Part shown: positions 16,059-24,441 of the stretch, one piece after another
Layout: the number at the start of each line of letters is the position of its first letter
Numbering within the stretch: the first letter of the stretch is position 1
DNA from: UMGS1649 sp045651205
GTDB lineage: Bacteria > Bacillota > Clostridia > TANB77 > CAG-465
Assembly: GCA_045651205.1 (NCBI GenBank)
Contig: JAZRSA010000009.1
Location: 1-35,619 of the forward strand
Direction of reading: 5' to 3'
Length of the DNA stretch: 35,619 nt
The notes under the pieces: generated by a model
Database searches by the model: none
Told to the model about the DNA's origin: nothing
Seen by the model: the letters and a program-made list of their open reading frames with translations, nothing else
Position numbers and translations under genes: made by a program

Positions 16059-18887
16059 ATGCAAGAAAAACTTACTATTAAAGGTGCAAGAGAAAATAAT
16101 CTTAAAAATGTAGATTTAGAAGTGCCAAGAAATACACTTACAGTATTCACAGGTCTTTCGGGGAGCGGAAAAACATCTCTTGCTTTTGATACCATATATG
16201 CAGAAGGACAAAGAAGATACGTAGAAAGTCTGTCTTCTTATGCAAGACAATTCTTAGGTCTTATGGAAAAACCGGATGTAGATAGCATCGACGGACTATC
16301 TCCAGCAATATCTATAGACCAAAAGACTACATCAAAAAATCCTCGTTCTACAGTTGGAACTGTAACAGAGATTTATGATTACCTTCGTCTTCTTTATGCA
16401 AGTATAGGTGTGCCACATTGTCCTAAATGTGGAAAGAAAATATCTATGCAAACAGTAGACCAAATAGTAGATAGCATAATGGAATTAGAAAAAGGTACAA
16501 AAATTCTTGTTATGGCTCCTGTAATACGTGGTAAAAAAGGTGAACATGCAAAGGTTATAGAAAACGCTATTAAAGAAGGTTTTGTAAGAGCGAGAATTGA
16601 TGGCAAACTTTATGACCTAGCAGAAGAGCTTCCAGAAATAGAAAGAACAAAAGCGCACAACATAGAGATCGTTGTAGATAGATTAGTTGTGAATGAAGAT
16701 ATAGAAAAACGTTTAGCAGATTCTGTAGAGTTATGTATGAGACAAGCAGATAATCTTGTTTTAGTTAAAATAGTAGATGGAGAAGAAATGTTATTCTCAG
16801 GCAACTATTCTTGTCCAGATTGTAATATATCTATGGAAGAAATAACTCCAAGAATGTTTTCATTCAACACTCCATTTGGAGCATGCCCAAGTTGTACGGG
16901 TGTAGGAGAACTTTTAATGGTAGACCCAGAAAGAATAGTATCTGATGAAAACAAAAAGTTAAGTGATCCAACATTGTTTTATGCTTGGGGTGGTAACGGT
17001 GTAGACTCTGTAACTTTAATGTATATGAGAGGATTATGTGACCATTATGGTGTAGACATAGAGACTAAGTATAGCAAGATACCAGCTAAATTTAAGGATG
17101 TACTTCTTTATGGCTCTAAAGGTGAAGTTATATCTTTCAAACACGAATCGCAAAGATTTAGTAGATCTTTTGAAGGTGAGTTTGAGGGTGTTGTAAATAT
17201 AATTCAAAGAAGATATCATGAAACAACTTCTATGGGTATGAAAACATACTACGAAGGTTTTATGAATACAATACCTTGTGAAGCTTGTCATGGCGCTAGA
17301 CTTAAAGATACAGTCTTAGCTGTTAAAGTTGGAAAGTTAAACATACACGAGCTTTGCTTGCTTCCAATAAAAGAAATTAAGGAATATATTAACAACCTTA
17401 AACTAAGCGAAAAGAATAAAATAATATCCGAACAAATAATAAAAGAATTAAACAATAGATTAGGCTTCTTAATAGATGTGGGATTAGATTATCTAACACT
17501 CGCAAGAAGTGCAGGAACACTTTCTGGTGGTGAATCTCAAAGAATTAGGTTAGCTACTCAAATAGGTTCTGGACTTACAGGTGTGTTATATATATTAGAT
17601 GAACCAAGTATAGGGCTACATCAAAGAGATAATGAAAAACTACTAGAATCTCTAAAGAAGATGAGAAATTTAGGTAATACATTAATAGTTGTAGAACATG
17701 ATGAAGATACAATGAGAGCAGCAGACTATATAGTAGACATTGGACCTGGTGCGGGTGTGCATGGTGGTAATATTGTGTTTGCTGGAACACCAGAAAATAT
17801 TATGAAAGACGAAAAAAGCATAACAGGTAAATATTTAAGTGGTAAACTTAAAATAGAATTACCTAAAACTAGAAGAAAAGGTAATGGTAAAACAATAAAC
17901 ATTATTAAGGCGGAAGAAAATAACTTAAAGAAGGTAGATGTTGAGATCCCATTAGGAGTACTTAACTGTGTTACTGGTGTTTCTGGTTCTGGAAAGAGCT
18001 CGCTTGTAAACGAAATACTATACAAATATGTAGCACATGAAGTAAATAAAGCTAAAACAAAACCTGGTAAGGTTGGTAAGATAACTGGGCTAGAAAATAT
18101 AGATAGTATAATAAATATAGACCAATCGCCAATAGGTAGAACACCTCGTTCTAATCCAGCTACATATACTGGTATGTTTGATCATATACGTGATCTTTTT
18201 GCTACAACTAATGAAGCTAAGCTTAGAGGATACCAAAAAGGTAGATTTAGCTTTAATGTACCTGGTGGTAGATGTGAAGCTTGTTCTGGAGACGGAATAA
18301 TTAAAATAGAAATGCACTTCTTACCAGATGTGTATGTGCCTTGTGAAGTGTGTCATGGAAAGAGATATAGCCGTGAAACATTAGAGGTAAAATATAAAGG
18401 TAAGAATATAAGTGATGTATTAGATATGACAGTAGAAGAAGCATTAGAATTCTTTAAGAATGTTACACCTATTAGAAACAAACTAGAAAGATTAAATGAC
18501 GTAGGTCTTGGATATATTAAACTTGGTCAACCATCAACAACATTATCTGGTGGTGAGGCACAAAGAATTAAGCTTGCAACAGAGCTATCTAAACGTTCTA
18601 CAGGAAGAACTCTATACATACTTGATGAACCAAGTACAGGACTTCATACAGCAGATGTAGATAGATTAATAGGAATAATTAATAGACTTGTAGATGCGGG
18701 AAATACAGCGGTAGTAATAGAGCATAACTTAGATATAATTAAATGCGCAGACCATATTATAGATTTAGGACCAGAAGGTGGAAATCAAGGTGGTAATATA
18801 GTTGTTACAGGAACGCCAGAAGAAGTAGCTAAATGCGAAGCAAGTTATACAGGTATGTTCTTAAAGAAAGTACTGGAAAAGAAATAA
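16059..18887 (+). CDS. uvrA: Excinuclease ABC subunit A
   Basis: 942-residue UvrA, the damage-recognition ATPase of nucleotide excision repair, acting as a dimer with UvrB. Two ABC-type modules are complete: first Walker A GLSGSGKTSLAF near residue 32, signature TLSGGESQRIRLATQIG and Walker B LYILDEPSIGLHQRD; second Walker A GVSGSGKSSLVNE, signature TLSGGEAQRIKLATELS and LYILDEPSTGLHTAD. Zinc-finger cysteine pairs are visible as CPKCGKK, CPDC with CPSC, CEAC with CHGA, and in the second half CEACSGDG with CEVCHGKRY. The insertion with DQKTTSKNPRSTVGTVTEI is the DNA-binding loop. Length is normal. AAGGAGG precedes ATG 16059. It is monocistronic; uvrB is not adjacent within the window. Confidence 0.98.
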   Translation: MQEKLTIKGARENNLKNVDLEVPRNTLTVFTGLSGSGKTSLAFDTIYAEGQRRYVESLSSYARQFLGLMEKPDVDSIDGLSPAISIDQKTTSKNPRSTVGTVTEIYDYLRLLYASIGVPHCPKCGKKISMQTVDQIVDSIMELEKGTKILVMAPVIRGKKGEHAKVIENAIKEGFVRARIDGKLYDLAEELPEIERTKAHNIEIVVDRLVVNEDIEKRLADSVELCMRQADNLVLVKIVDGEEMLFSGNYSCPDCNISMEEITPRMFSFNTPFGACPSCTGVGELLMVDPERIVSDENKKLSDPTLFYAWGGNGVDSVTLMYMRGLCDHYGVDIETKYSKIPAKFKDVLLYGSKGEVISFKHESQRFSRSFEGEFEGVVNIIQRRYHETTSMGMKTYYEGFMNTIPCEACHGARLKDTVLAVKVGKLNIHELCLLPIKEIKEYINNLKLSEKNKIISEQIIKELNNRLGFLIDVGLDYLTLARSAGTLSGGESQRIRLATQIGSGLTGVLYILDEPSIGLHQRDNEKLLESLKKMRNLGNTLIVVEHDEDTMRAADYIVDIGPGAGVHGGNIVFAGTPENIMKDEKSITGKYLSGKLKIELPKTRRKGNGKTINIIKAEENNLKKVDVEIPLGVLNCVTGVSGSGKSSLVNEILYKYVAHEVNKAKTKPGKVGKITGLENIDSIINIDQSPIGRTPRSNPATYTGMFDHIRDLFATTNEAKLRGYQKGRFSFNVPGGRCEACSGDGIIKIEMHFLPDVYVPCEVCHGKRYSRETLEVKYKGKNISDVLDMTVEEALEFFKNVTPIRNKLERLNDVGLGYIKLGQPSTTLSGGEAQRIKLATELSKRSTGRTLYILDEPSTGLHTADVDRLIGIINRLVDAGNTAVVIEHNLDIIKCADHIIDLGPEGGNQGGNIVVTGTPEEVAKCEASYTGMFLKKVLEKK

Positions 18888-18895
18888 TTAAAATG

Positions 18896-18932
18896 GACAT
18901 TACAATTTTAAAGAATTGTAATGTCTTTATTT
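18896..18932 (+). terminator. Intrinsic terminator of uvrA
   Basis: Perfect 12-bp stem 18896-18907 with 18914-18925, loop TTAAAG, followed by TTTATTT. Confidence 0.92.
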
Positions 18933-19030
18933 CTATTATTAATTTGAATTGCTTGAAATAATATAGAAAAATAGATAATATATAACATATTTTGTGTATA
19001 ATAATTAAAGATAATAATATATATAACATA

Positions 19031-19056
19031 AAGAAGAGGGCAATCTCTTCTTTTTT
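19031..19056 (+). terminator. Second terminator-like hairpin, 100 bases after the uvrA terminator
   Basis: Stem AAGAAGAG (19031-19038) with CTCTTCTT (19045-19052), loop GGCAAT, followed by TTTT. It either backs up the uvrA terminator or ends a short transcript from the AT-rich interval 18933-19030. That interval has a TATAAT at 18997-19002 but no convincing -35, and no coding frame. Confidence 0.7.
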
Positions 19057-19057
19057 C

Positions 19058-19086
19058 TTGTAAAAAAAGCTAAAATATGTTAAAAT
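19058..19086 (+). promoter_or_regulatory. Probable promoter of the degenerate peptidase gene
   Basis: TTGTAA at 19058-19063 and TAAAAT at 19081-19086, spaced 17 bases. It starts right after the hairpin at 19031-19056. Confidence 0.6.
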
Positions 19087-19115
19087 ATATTATGTAAATG
19101 GTTTGGAGGTATTTT

Positions 19116-20273
19116 ATGGCAAAGAAACAAAAACAATTAGTGTATTTTAATGCTATAAGAAAAATTGAAACAATAACAATCAAATACAACGACAGATTAG
19201 ATGGTGCGTTTGTAGATGATGTATGTACATATATTAAAGAGGTATCTAAGAAGATGCCAAGAGTAGATTTAAAAAATCCAAGGGAATATTATGAAATAAC
19301 GGTATTTGTATATCCTAGCGTTAAGATGTTTAATGAAGTGTTTAATGGAGTAATAGAAAAAAGATATTATGAAAGAAGACGTTCGCTAGAAGATCTTTAT
19401 GTTGTAAAGGATGGCGAAGGAAATATCCACATAGCTTCTCCAAGAGGTCGTGGAACAGCTCAAACAGAAACATTTAAGAGAATACTTGTTATGAATGTTC
19501 TTGGAGAATATATGACAGAACAAGATAAAACTACAGCAGATAAGATGTTAAAAGCATCTATGATGAAGAAAAAAGAAGAAGAAAAAGAGCAAGAAGTAGA
19601 ACCTGTTGAAGAGGAAGAAATAGAAGAAACAGAGGAATTAGCCGAAGAAGTTGAAGAAGAAGTTTCTGAAGAAGAAATGGATGAATTAATAATGCTTGAA
19701 GATGAAATGGCAGAAATAGATGCGGCAGAAGGAACATTAGACTCAACTGATGAAGACATAGAAGTTCACGAGGTTTCTGAAGATGACATGGTGCCATCAA
19801 ATGTAATAGAAGCAAGACAATGGTTAAGCTTAGGTTGGATGGGACATTTAAGTGGAAGACTTAATAGCGAAAAAGAAGTTAAATATTTTGCAGAACATAT
19901 TTCTAAAAATGGAGTTAAGAAATTAGGTAAATTAAAAGAAACTGGTTGGTACGAAAAATATAATTATTCTCAAGAATATTCAATAGCTATAGTAGGATAT
20001 GTAGTTGATACATATGGTGCTAAAAAATTTAAAGAATTCTATGAGAATCCTACAGACTATAAACATGTATTTGGAGTGGATAAGCGTACATTTGAGACTA
20101 GAGTAAAAGCGTACATATATGGTAAGTTTGGTCCAAGCAGAATGAAAGAAGAAATTGAAGCAAAAGACGAAGAAGATTTAAGTGTAACAGAAATTAGACT
20201 TCGTAAAGATGGTAAAGCTACAATAACAGAATTAGAGTTGGAAAAACCAGCTATAGAATTAGAAAGATTTTAA
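19116..20273 (+). CDS. Probable inactive gluzincin (peptidase MA-like) protein with an acidic central linker
   Basis: 385 residues, cytoplasmic (no signal peptide or membrane helix). Start at ATG 19116 behind GGAGG at 19105-19109. Residues 1-145 resemble the first half of MA-like metallopeptidases: a strand with VFVYPSVKMFNEVF, then GNIHIASPRGRG and a helix where HExxH would be expected but VMNVLGEYM is found. A glutamate-rich linker (about 155-225) follows. The second half matches the other side of that fold: ARQWLSLGWMGHLSG at the place of the third-ligand motif WLxEG (Leu instead of Glu), then IVGYVVDTYGAKKFKEFYE and DYKHVFGVDKRTFETRVKAYI. All expected zinc ligands are absent, so I infer a non-catalytic relative. 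The match is by eye and remote; it could be an unrelated fold. It is followed 22 bases later by rnpB. Confidence 0.6.
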   Translation: MAKKQKQLVYFNAIRKIETITIKYNDRLDGAFVDDVCTYIKEVSKKMPRVDLKNPREYYEITVFVYPSVKMFNEVFNGVIEKRYYERRRSLEDLYVVKDGEGNIHIASPRGRGTAQTETFKRILVMNVLGEYMTEQDKTTADKMLKASMMKKKEEEKEQEVEPVEEEEIEETEELAEEVEEEVSEEEMDELIMLEDEMAEIDAAEGTLDSTDEDIEVHEVSEDDMVPSNVIEARQWLSLGWMGHLSGRLNSEKEVKYFAEHISKNGVKKLGKLKETGWYEKYNYSQEYSIAIVGYVVDTYGAKKFKEFYENPTDYKHVFGVDKRTFETRVKAYIYGKFGPSRMKEEIEAKDEEDLSVTEIRLRKDGKATITELELEKPAIELERF

Positions 20274-20295
20274 TAATATATAATATAAAAAATAT

Positions 20296-20627
20296 AAGTA
20301 TTTCTAACAATCGCGCAAGCTTGTCTTGTGAGGAAAGTCCGGGCACCTCAAGGTAGTGATGGTAGATAACGTCTACTGGGAGTGATCCTAAGGAAAGTGC
20401 AACAGAAAATAACCGCCATATATTAATGTGGTAAGGGTGAAAAAGTGAGGTAAGAGCTCACTAATTTGTATGGTGACATATGGATGGTGTAAACCCCATT
20501 TGGTGCAACACAGATAGAGAAGATTAAGGTTACCTTGCCGCCTTCTCGAAATGTGGCTGGAGGTGTATAGTGATATACATCCAAGATTAATGATTGTTTA
20601 AAACAGAACCCGGCTTACGAAATGCTT
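20296..20627 (+). ncRNA. rnpB: RNase P RNA, type A-like
   Basis: Catalytic RNA of RNase P, which removes tRNA 5' leaders. Conserved blocks are present in order: GAGGAAAGTCCGGGC near 20329, AGTGCAACAGAAAATAACCGCC near 20396, GGTAAGGGTGAAAAAGTGAG, GTAAACCCCATTTGGTGCAA near 20488, and ACAGAACCCGGCTTAC near 20603. Helix P1 closes the molecule: AAGTATTTC (20296-20304) with GAAATGCTT (20619-20627). The middle region after the first block resembles the type A layout used by clostridia rather than type B of Bacillus. A TATAAT lies at 20279-20284, without a clear -35. Confidence 0.95.
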
Positions 20628-20644
20628 ATAATAAATATAAAATT

Positions 20645-20672
20645 AAGTTGTATGGAAACATACAACTTTTTG
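20645..20672 (+). terminator. Intrinsic terminator after rnpB
   Basis: Perfect 10-bp stem 20645-20654 with 20659-20668, loop GAAA, followed by T residues. Confidence 0.9.
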
Positions 20673-20761
20673 TTGGTTTTGTAATAAAAATGTAATATAA
20701 AAAGTGTTGTAAAAAAAATAAATATAGAGTAATATTATTATATGTATAATAGGTGATACAA

Positions 20762-21247
20762 ATGAAACAAAGGAAAATGACAAAAAAACAACATAGTGAG
20801 AATATAAGTGTTATAACATTTGGGATGATTGTTGTAGCGGTAGGTATAATTTTAGCTGCACTTATAGTGAGTGTAGGTAATAGAAAAGCATATTTAATAG
20901 ATTTGTTAAATAAATCAAAAGAAGTAAATAATAGTGTAGAGATAGGTAACGAATATGCAAAATCTGTAGATTTAAAAGTAGCATCTACAGTTGCAACAAC
21001 TTCTGGAAGAGTTGCTCTAAATGTAATTACTGATTCTACGAATCCTAAAACATTTAAGGAATATAGATATTATATTAAAGAGAGCGCAGATGATATGTAT
21101 GTTTTAGATGCTATTAAAGTTGAAGAACAACATGCATATATAAAATTAGATCCAAACACTAATTATGATGTAAAGGTTGAAGCTGTGAGTGTTGATGGCG
21201 AAACTATGGTTTCAATGGCATCAGGAGCTACTCCTACTATAGATTAA
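20762..21247 (+). CDS. Single-pass membrane protein with FN3-like extracellular domain
   Basis: 161 residues. Start at ATG 20762 behind AGGTG at 20751-20755; the GTG at 20753 would lie within that site. A basic cytoplasmic N-terminus (MKQRKMTKKQH) precedes one helix at about 16-38 (VITFGMIVVAVGIILAALIV). The remaining 120 residues are outside the membrane: a short helical linker, then about 75-155 with strands typical of fibronectin type III domains, including LDPNTNYDVKVEAVSVDG near the end. The general build (short leader, long helix, ectodomain) recalls the pilin-like proteins of related bacteria, but no prepilin cleavage site (basic residues then Gly) is present. A TTGTAA/TAATAT pair at 20707-20735 may be its promoter. 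Function unknown. Confidence 0.6.
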   Translation: MKQRKMTKKQHSENISVITFGMIVVAVGIILAALIVSVGNRKAYLIDLLNKSKEVNNSVEIGNEYAKSVDLKVASTVATTSGRVALNVITDSTNPKTFKEYRYYIKESADDMYVLDAIKVEEQHAYIKLDPNTNYDVKVEAVSVDGETMVSMASGATPTID

Positions 21248-21258
21248 TAAAATTTATG

Positions 21259-21287
21259 TTGACAAAATACAAAATGGGTAGTATACT
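21259..21287 (+). promoter_or_regulatory. Promoter of the aspS T-box transcript
   Basis: TTGACA at 21259-21264 and TATACT at 21282-21287, spaced 17 bases, starting 12 bases after the preceding stop codon. Confidence 0.9.
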
Positions 21288-21293
21288 TATTTT

Positions 21294-21525
21294 GTTAAAT
21301 GCGATGACAAGGGAAGAGTAGTAAATCCATCCAATCAATAGAGAATAACACCTAGGCTGGAAGTGTTAGATTGAAATTTATGAAAGACACCCTACGAGCA
21401 GACTTATGAAAAGTAAGTACGTGTACGCACGTTAAAATAAAAGAGAAGTAAATAGGGTGGCACCACGAAAGAATATATCTCTCGTCCCTAATATGTTAAA
21501 TCATATTAGAGGCGGGAGCCTTTTT
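21294..21525 (+). promoter_or_regulatory. T-box riboswitch sensing uncharged tRNA-Asp
   Basis: Leader RNA that lets transcription continue into aspS when tRNA-Asp is uncharged. Stem I carries the specifier codon GAC (Asp) at 21386-21388 inside GAAAGACACC, the same context as the GGC specifier of the glyQS T-box. The T-box consensus AGGGTGGCACCACGA lies at 21454-21468; its TGGC can pair with a GCCA acceptor end, fitting the G discriminator of tRNA-Asp. The terminator stem is 21479-21495 with 21502-21518 (one mismatch), loop TTAAAT, followed by CC and five T. Specifier and acceptor pairing both agree with the downstream gene. Confidence 0.95.
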
Positions 21526-21587
21526 ATGTAAAAACATATTATATATAGAATACATATTTATTATTATTTTTAAAGGAGGAATTAAAA

Positions 21588-23378
21588 ATGTCAGAATTAA
21601 TTACAGGACAAAAAAGAAGTGCTAGATGCACAGAGTTTACTGAAGCCGATGTTGGTAAAAACGTAACAGTTATGGGCTGGGTAGACACAAGAAGAGATAT
21701 GGGTAAAATCATATTCGTAGATTTAAGAGATAGAAGCGGAATAATCCAAGTAGTAATTGATGATAGAGTGTCAGCTGAAGATTTTGAAAAAGCAAGTCAT
21801 ATTAAAAACGAATATGTTATATCTGTAGAAGGTGTGGTTAACAAAAGAGATGATTCTAAAGTTAACCCAAAACTTAAAACAGGAACAATAGAAGTTATTG
21901 CAAAATCTGTTAGAATACTTTCAGAGTGCGATACTCTACCATTCCAAATTGAAGAAGCAGATCAAGTAGGAGATCAAACAAGACTTAAATATAGATATCT
22001 AGATTTAAGAAGTAAATCAATGCAAAGAAACTTAAAATTAAAAAGTGATATTTGCCATATTACAAGAAATTTCTTCCATGATGAAGGATTTATTGAAGTT
22101 GAAACTGCAATGTTAAATAAATCTACACCAGAAGGAGCAAGAGACTACTTAGTACCAAGTAGAGTAAATCCAGGAATGTTCTATGCATTACCTCAATCTC
22201 CACAATTATTTAAACAAATATTAATGTTATCTGGATACGACAGATATATCCAAATAGCTAGATGTTTTAGAGATGAAGATTTAAGAGCAGACAGACAACC
22301 AGAATTTACACAAATAGATATGGAATTATCTTTTGTAGATGAAGATGATGTAATCGATGTAAACGAAAGATACTTAAAGAAAGTATTTAAAGAAATTAAA
22401 GGTATAGATATTGAAACTCCATTTATGAGAATGCCTTATGATGAAGCAATGAGAAGATTTGGTTCAGATAAGCCAGACTTAAGATTTGGTATGGAACTTA
22501 CAGATATGTCAGACATATTTGCAGGTTGTGAATTCAAAGTATTTGCAGACACTATAGCTAAAGGTGGAAGTGTTAGAACAATAACAGTTCCAGGAGCTGC
22601 AAACTATACTAGAAAACAAATTGATGAATTAATAGAATTTGTTAAAATATATAAAGCAAAAGGTCTTGCATCATTTGCTATTGAAAATGGAGAATACAAA
22701 TCTAACATCTTAAGATTTATGTCTGAAGATATAATTGCTAAAGTTGTTGAAAGAGCTCAAGCTAAAGAAGGAGACTTAGTATTATTCGTAGCAGACACTA
22801 ACGAAGTTGTATTTGCAGCTTTAGGAGCATTAAGATGCGAAATGGCTAAGAGATTAAATCTAATAAACAAAGATGAATACAAATTCTTATGGGTAGTAGA
22901 CTTCCCAATGTTTGAATGGGACGAAGAAAATAACAGATGTAAAGCTGTTCACCATCCATTCACAGCACCTAAGGACGAAGATCTAGCGTTCATGGAAGAA
23001 AGACCATTAGATGTTAAAGCTAAAGCTTATGATATCGTATTAAACGGAACAGAGCTTGGTGGAGGAAGTATTAGAATACACTCTAGAGAAGTTCAAAGAA
23101 GAGTATTTAACTTACTTGGATTTACAGATGAGCAAGCGCAAACTAGATTTGGTTTCTTATTAGATGCATTTAAATATGGTGTACCACCTCATGGCGGTTT
23201 AGCATATGGTCTAGATAGACTTGTAATGTTAGTACTTGGCTTAGACACAATTAGAGATACAATTGCATTCCCTAAAGATAAGAGTGCAAGTTGTCAAATG
23301 TCTGAAGCACCAAATGTTGTAGATTTAAAACAACTTGATGAACTTCACATTAAATTAAATTTACCAGAAGAACAATAA
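21588..23378 (+). CDS. aspS: Aspartate--tRNA ligase
   Basis: 596-residue bacterial-type class II AspRS, charging tRNA-Asp. N-terminal OB-fold anticodon-binding domain at about 1-105 (VMGWVDTRRDMGKIIFVDLR); class II motif 2 FRDEDLRADRQPEFTQ near residue 227; the bacterial GAD insertion at about 300-410; and motif 3 with GLAYGLDRLVMLVLG near 535. Length matches bacterial AspRS (about 590). AAAGGAGG at about 21571-21578 precedes ATG 21588. It is controlled by the T-box immediately upstream, and gpsA follows 37 bases after the stop without an intervening terminator, so the T-box probably also affects gpsA. Whether it is discriminating or also charges tRNA-Asn cannot be decided here. Confidence 0.98.
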   Translation: MSELITGQKRSARCTEFTEADVGKNVTVMGWVDTRRDMGKIIFVDLRDRSGIIQVVIDDRVSAEDFEKASHIKNEYVISVEGVVNKRDDSKVNPKLKTGTIEVIAKSVRILSECDTLPFQIEEADQVGDQTRLKYRYLDLRSKSMQRNLKLKSDICHITRNFFHDEGFIEVETAMLNKSTPEGARDYLVPSRVNPGMFYALPQSPQLFKQILMLSGYDRYIQIARCFRDEDLRADRQPEFTQIDMELSFVDEDDVIDVNERYLKKVFKEIKGIDIETPFMRMPYDEAMRRFGSDKPDLRFGMELTDMSDIFAGCEFKVFADTIAKGGSVRTITVPGAANYTRKQIDELIEFVKIYKAKGLASFAIENGEYKSNILRFMSEDIIAKVVERAQAKEGDLVLFVADTNEVVFAALGALRCEMAKRLNLINKDEYKFLWVVDFPMFEWDEENNRCKAVHHPFTAPKDEDLAFMEERPLDVKAKAYDIVLNGTELGGGSIRIHSREVQRRVFNLLGFTDEQAQTRFGFLLDAFKYGVPPHGGLAYGLDRLVMLVLGLDTIRDTIAFPKDKSASCQMSEAPNVVDLKQLDELHIKLNLPEEQ

Positions 23379-23415
23379 TATTAATATAAAATAAATTTAC
23401 GAAAGGAAAAGATAT

Positions 23416-24378
23416 ATGAAGATAGCAATATTAGGAGCAGGAGCATTAGCAATAGGATTTTCAAAAGTATTAGAAGGCAGAGGTTTTGACTTAGTAATGT
23501 GGACAAAATTCGAAGCAGAAAGAGATGAAGTCCTAACAACTAGAGTAAACTCAAAATTATTCCCAGGAATAAGAGTTGCAGATGAAATAAAAATAACATC
23601 AGATATATATGAAGCGGTAAAGGGAGCAGACGTTATACTTAACGTTCTTCCATTTATAGCAATAAGAGATACTATAGAATTAATAAAAGATTTTTATGAT
23701 GAAAATCAAATAATAATTAGTACGACTAAAGGTATTGATGAGGTTAATTTTGTTACTACAACTAAATTATTCGAAGAAGGTTTAGGTGCAACAAAAATAT
23801 CTGCATTATCTGGACCATCATTTGCTATAGATGTTGCAAAACATACAGAATTATCATTTATGCTAGGAACAAAATCTAAAGAAGCTGAAGAAATGACACG
23901 TATGTTACTTGAAACAGATGCAATAAAAATGGAAACAACAGAAGATATAGATGGAATACAATTTTGTGGGGCAATTAAGAATGCTATAGCTGTTGGCTCT
24001 GGAATGTTAGCGGGACTTAATGTAGCAGACTCTACTCGTGCTGCATATCTTGCAACAGGTATGACAGATATGGCAAAAGCGTTAGTTATGCTTGGCGGAA
24101 AAAAAGAAACAGCATATACATATGCTGGAGCGGGGGATCTTATGCTTACATGTATGAGTCCTACAAGCCGTAACTTTACATTTGGATACTATTTAGGACA
24201 AGGATTAAATGTAGATGAAGCATTTAAAATGATGAACAACAAAACAGTAGAAGGATATAAAGTAATACGCGCGCTTAAGAAATATAGCGACGAAGAAGAT
24301 ATGCCTTTCTATACAATACCAGTGTTATATGACATAGTATTTAATGGTAAAGATGTAAATAATATAAAGAAAGTATAA
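23416..24378 (+). CDS. gpsA: NAD(P)-dependent glycerol-3-phosphate dehydrogenase
   Basis: 320-residue cytoplasmic enzyme that reduces dihydroxyacetone phosphate to sn-glycerol 3-phosphate for phospholipid synthesis. The Rossmann start is MKIAILGAGALAIGFSKVL, slightly unlike the usual GSWGTALA. The domain linker has STTKGID and SGPSFAIDVAKHT; catalytic Lys188 lies in GAIKNAIAVGSG. The C-terminal helical domain has AGAGDLMLTCMSPTSRNFTFG, typical of GpsA, and NKTVEGYKV. Length is a little short of the usual 330-340. AAAGGA precedes ATG 23416. It is probably co-transcribed with aspS and ends at a strong terminator. Confidence 0.95.
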   Translation: MKIAILGAGALAIGFSKVLEGRGFDLVMWTKFEAERDEVLTTRVNSKLFPGIRVADEIKITSDIYEAVKGADVILNVLPFIAIRDTIELIKDFYDENQIIISTTKGIDEVNFVTTTKLFEEGLGATKISALSGPSFAIDVAKHTELSFMLGTKSKEAEEMTRMLLETDAIKMETTEDIDGIQFCGAIKNAIAVGSGMLAGLNVADSTRAAYLATGMTDMAKALVMLGGKKETAYTYAGAGDLMLTCMSPTSRNFTFGYYLGQGLNVDEAFKMMNNKTVEGYKVIRALKKYSDEEDMPFYTIPVLYDIVFNGKDVNNIKKV

Positions 24379-24404
24379 AATATATAGTAATATATATAAA
24401 CAGA

Positions 24405-24436
24405 AAAATAAGGAGTGCTTTTGCACTCCTTATTTT
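24405..24436. terminator. Bidirectional terminator between gpsA and the convergent orphan gene
   Basis: Perfect 14-bp stem 24405-24418 with 24423-24436, loop TTTT, with A-run before and T-run after, so it works from both sides. Confidence 0.92.
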
Positions 24437-24441
24437 CTTGC

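Noticed and set aside
21401..21403. A second GAC as alternative T-box specifier
   Set aside because: The GAC at 21386 is in the GAAA-codon-A context of known specifier loops, whereas this one lies in the 3' side of stem I.
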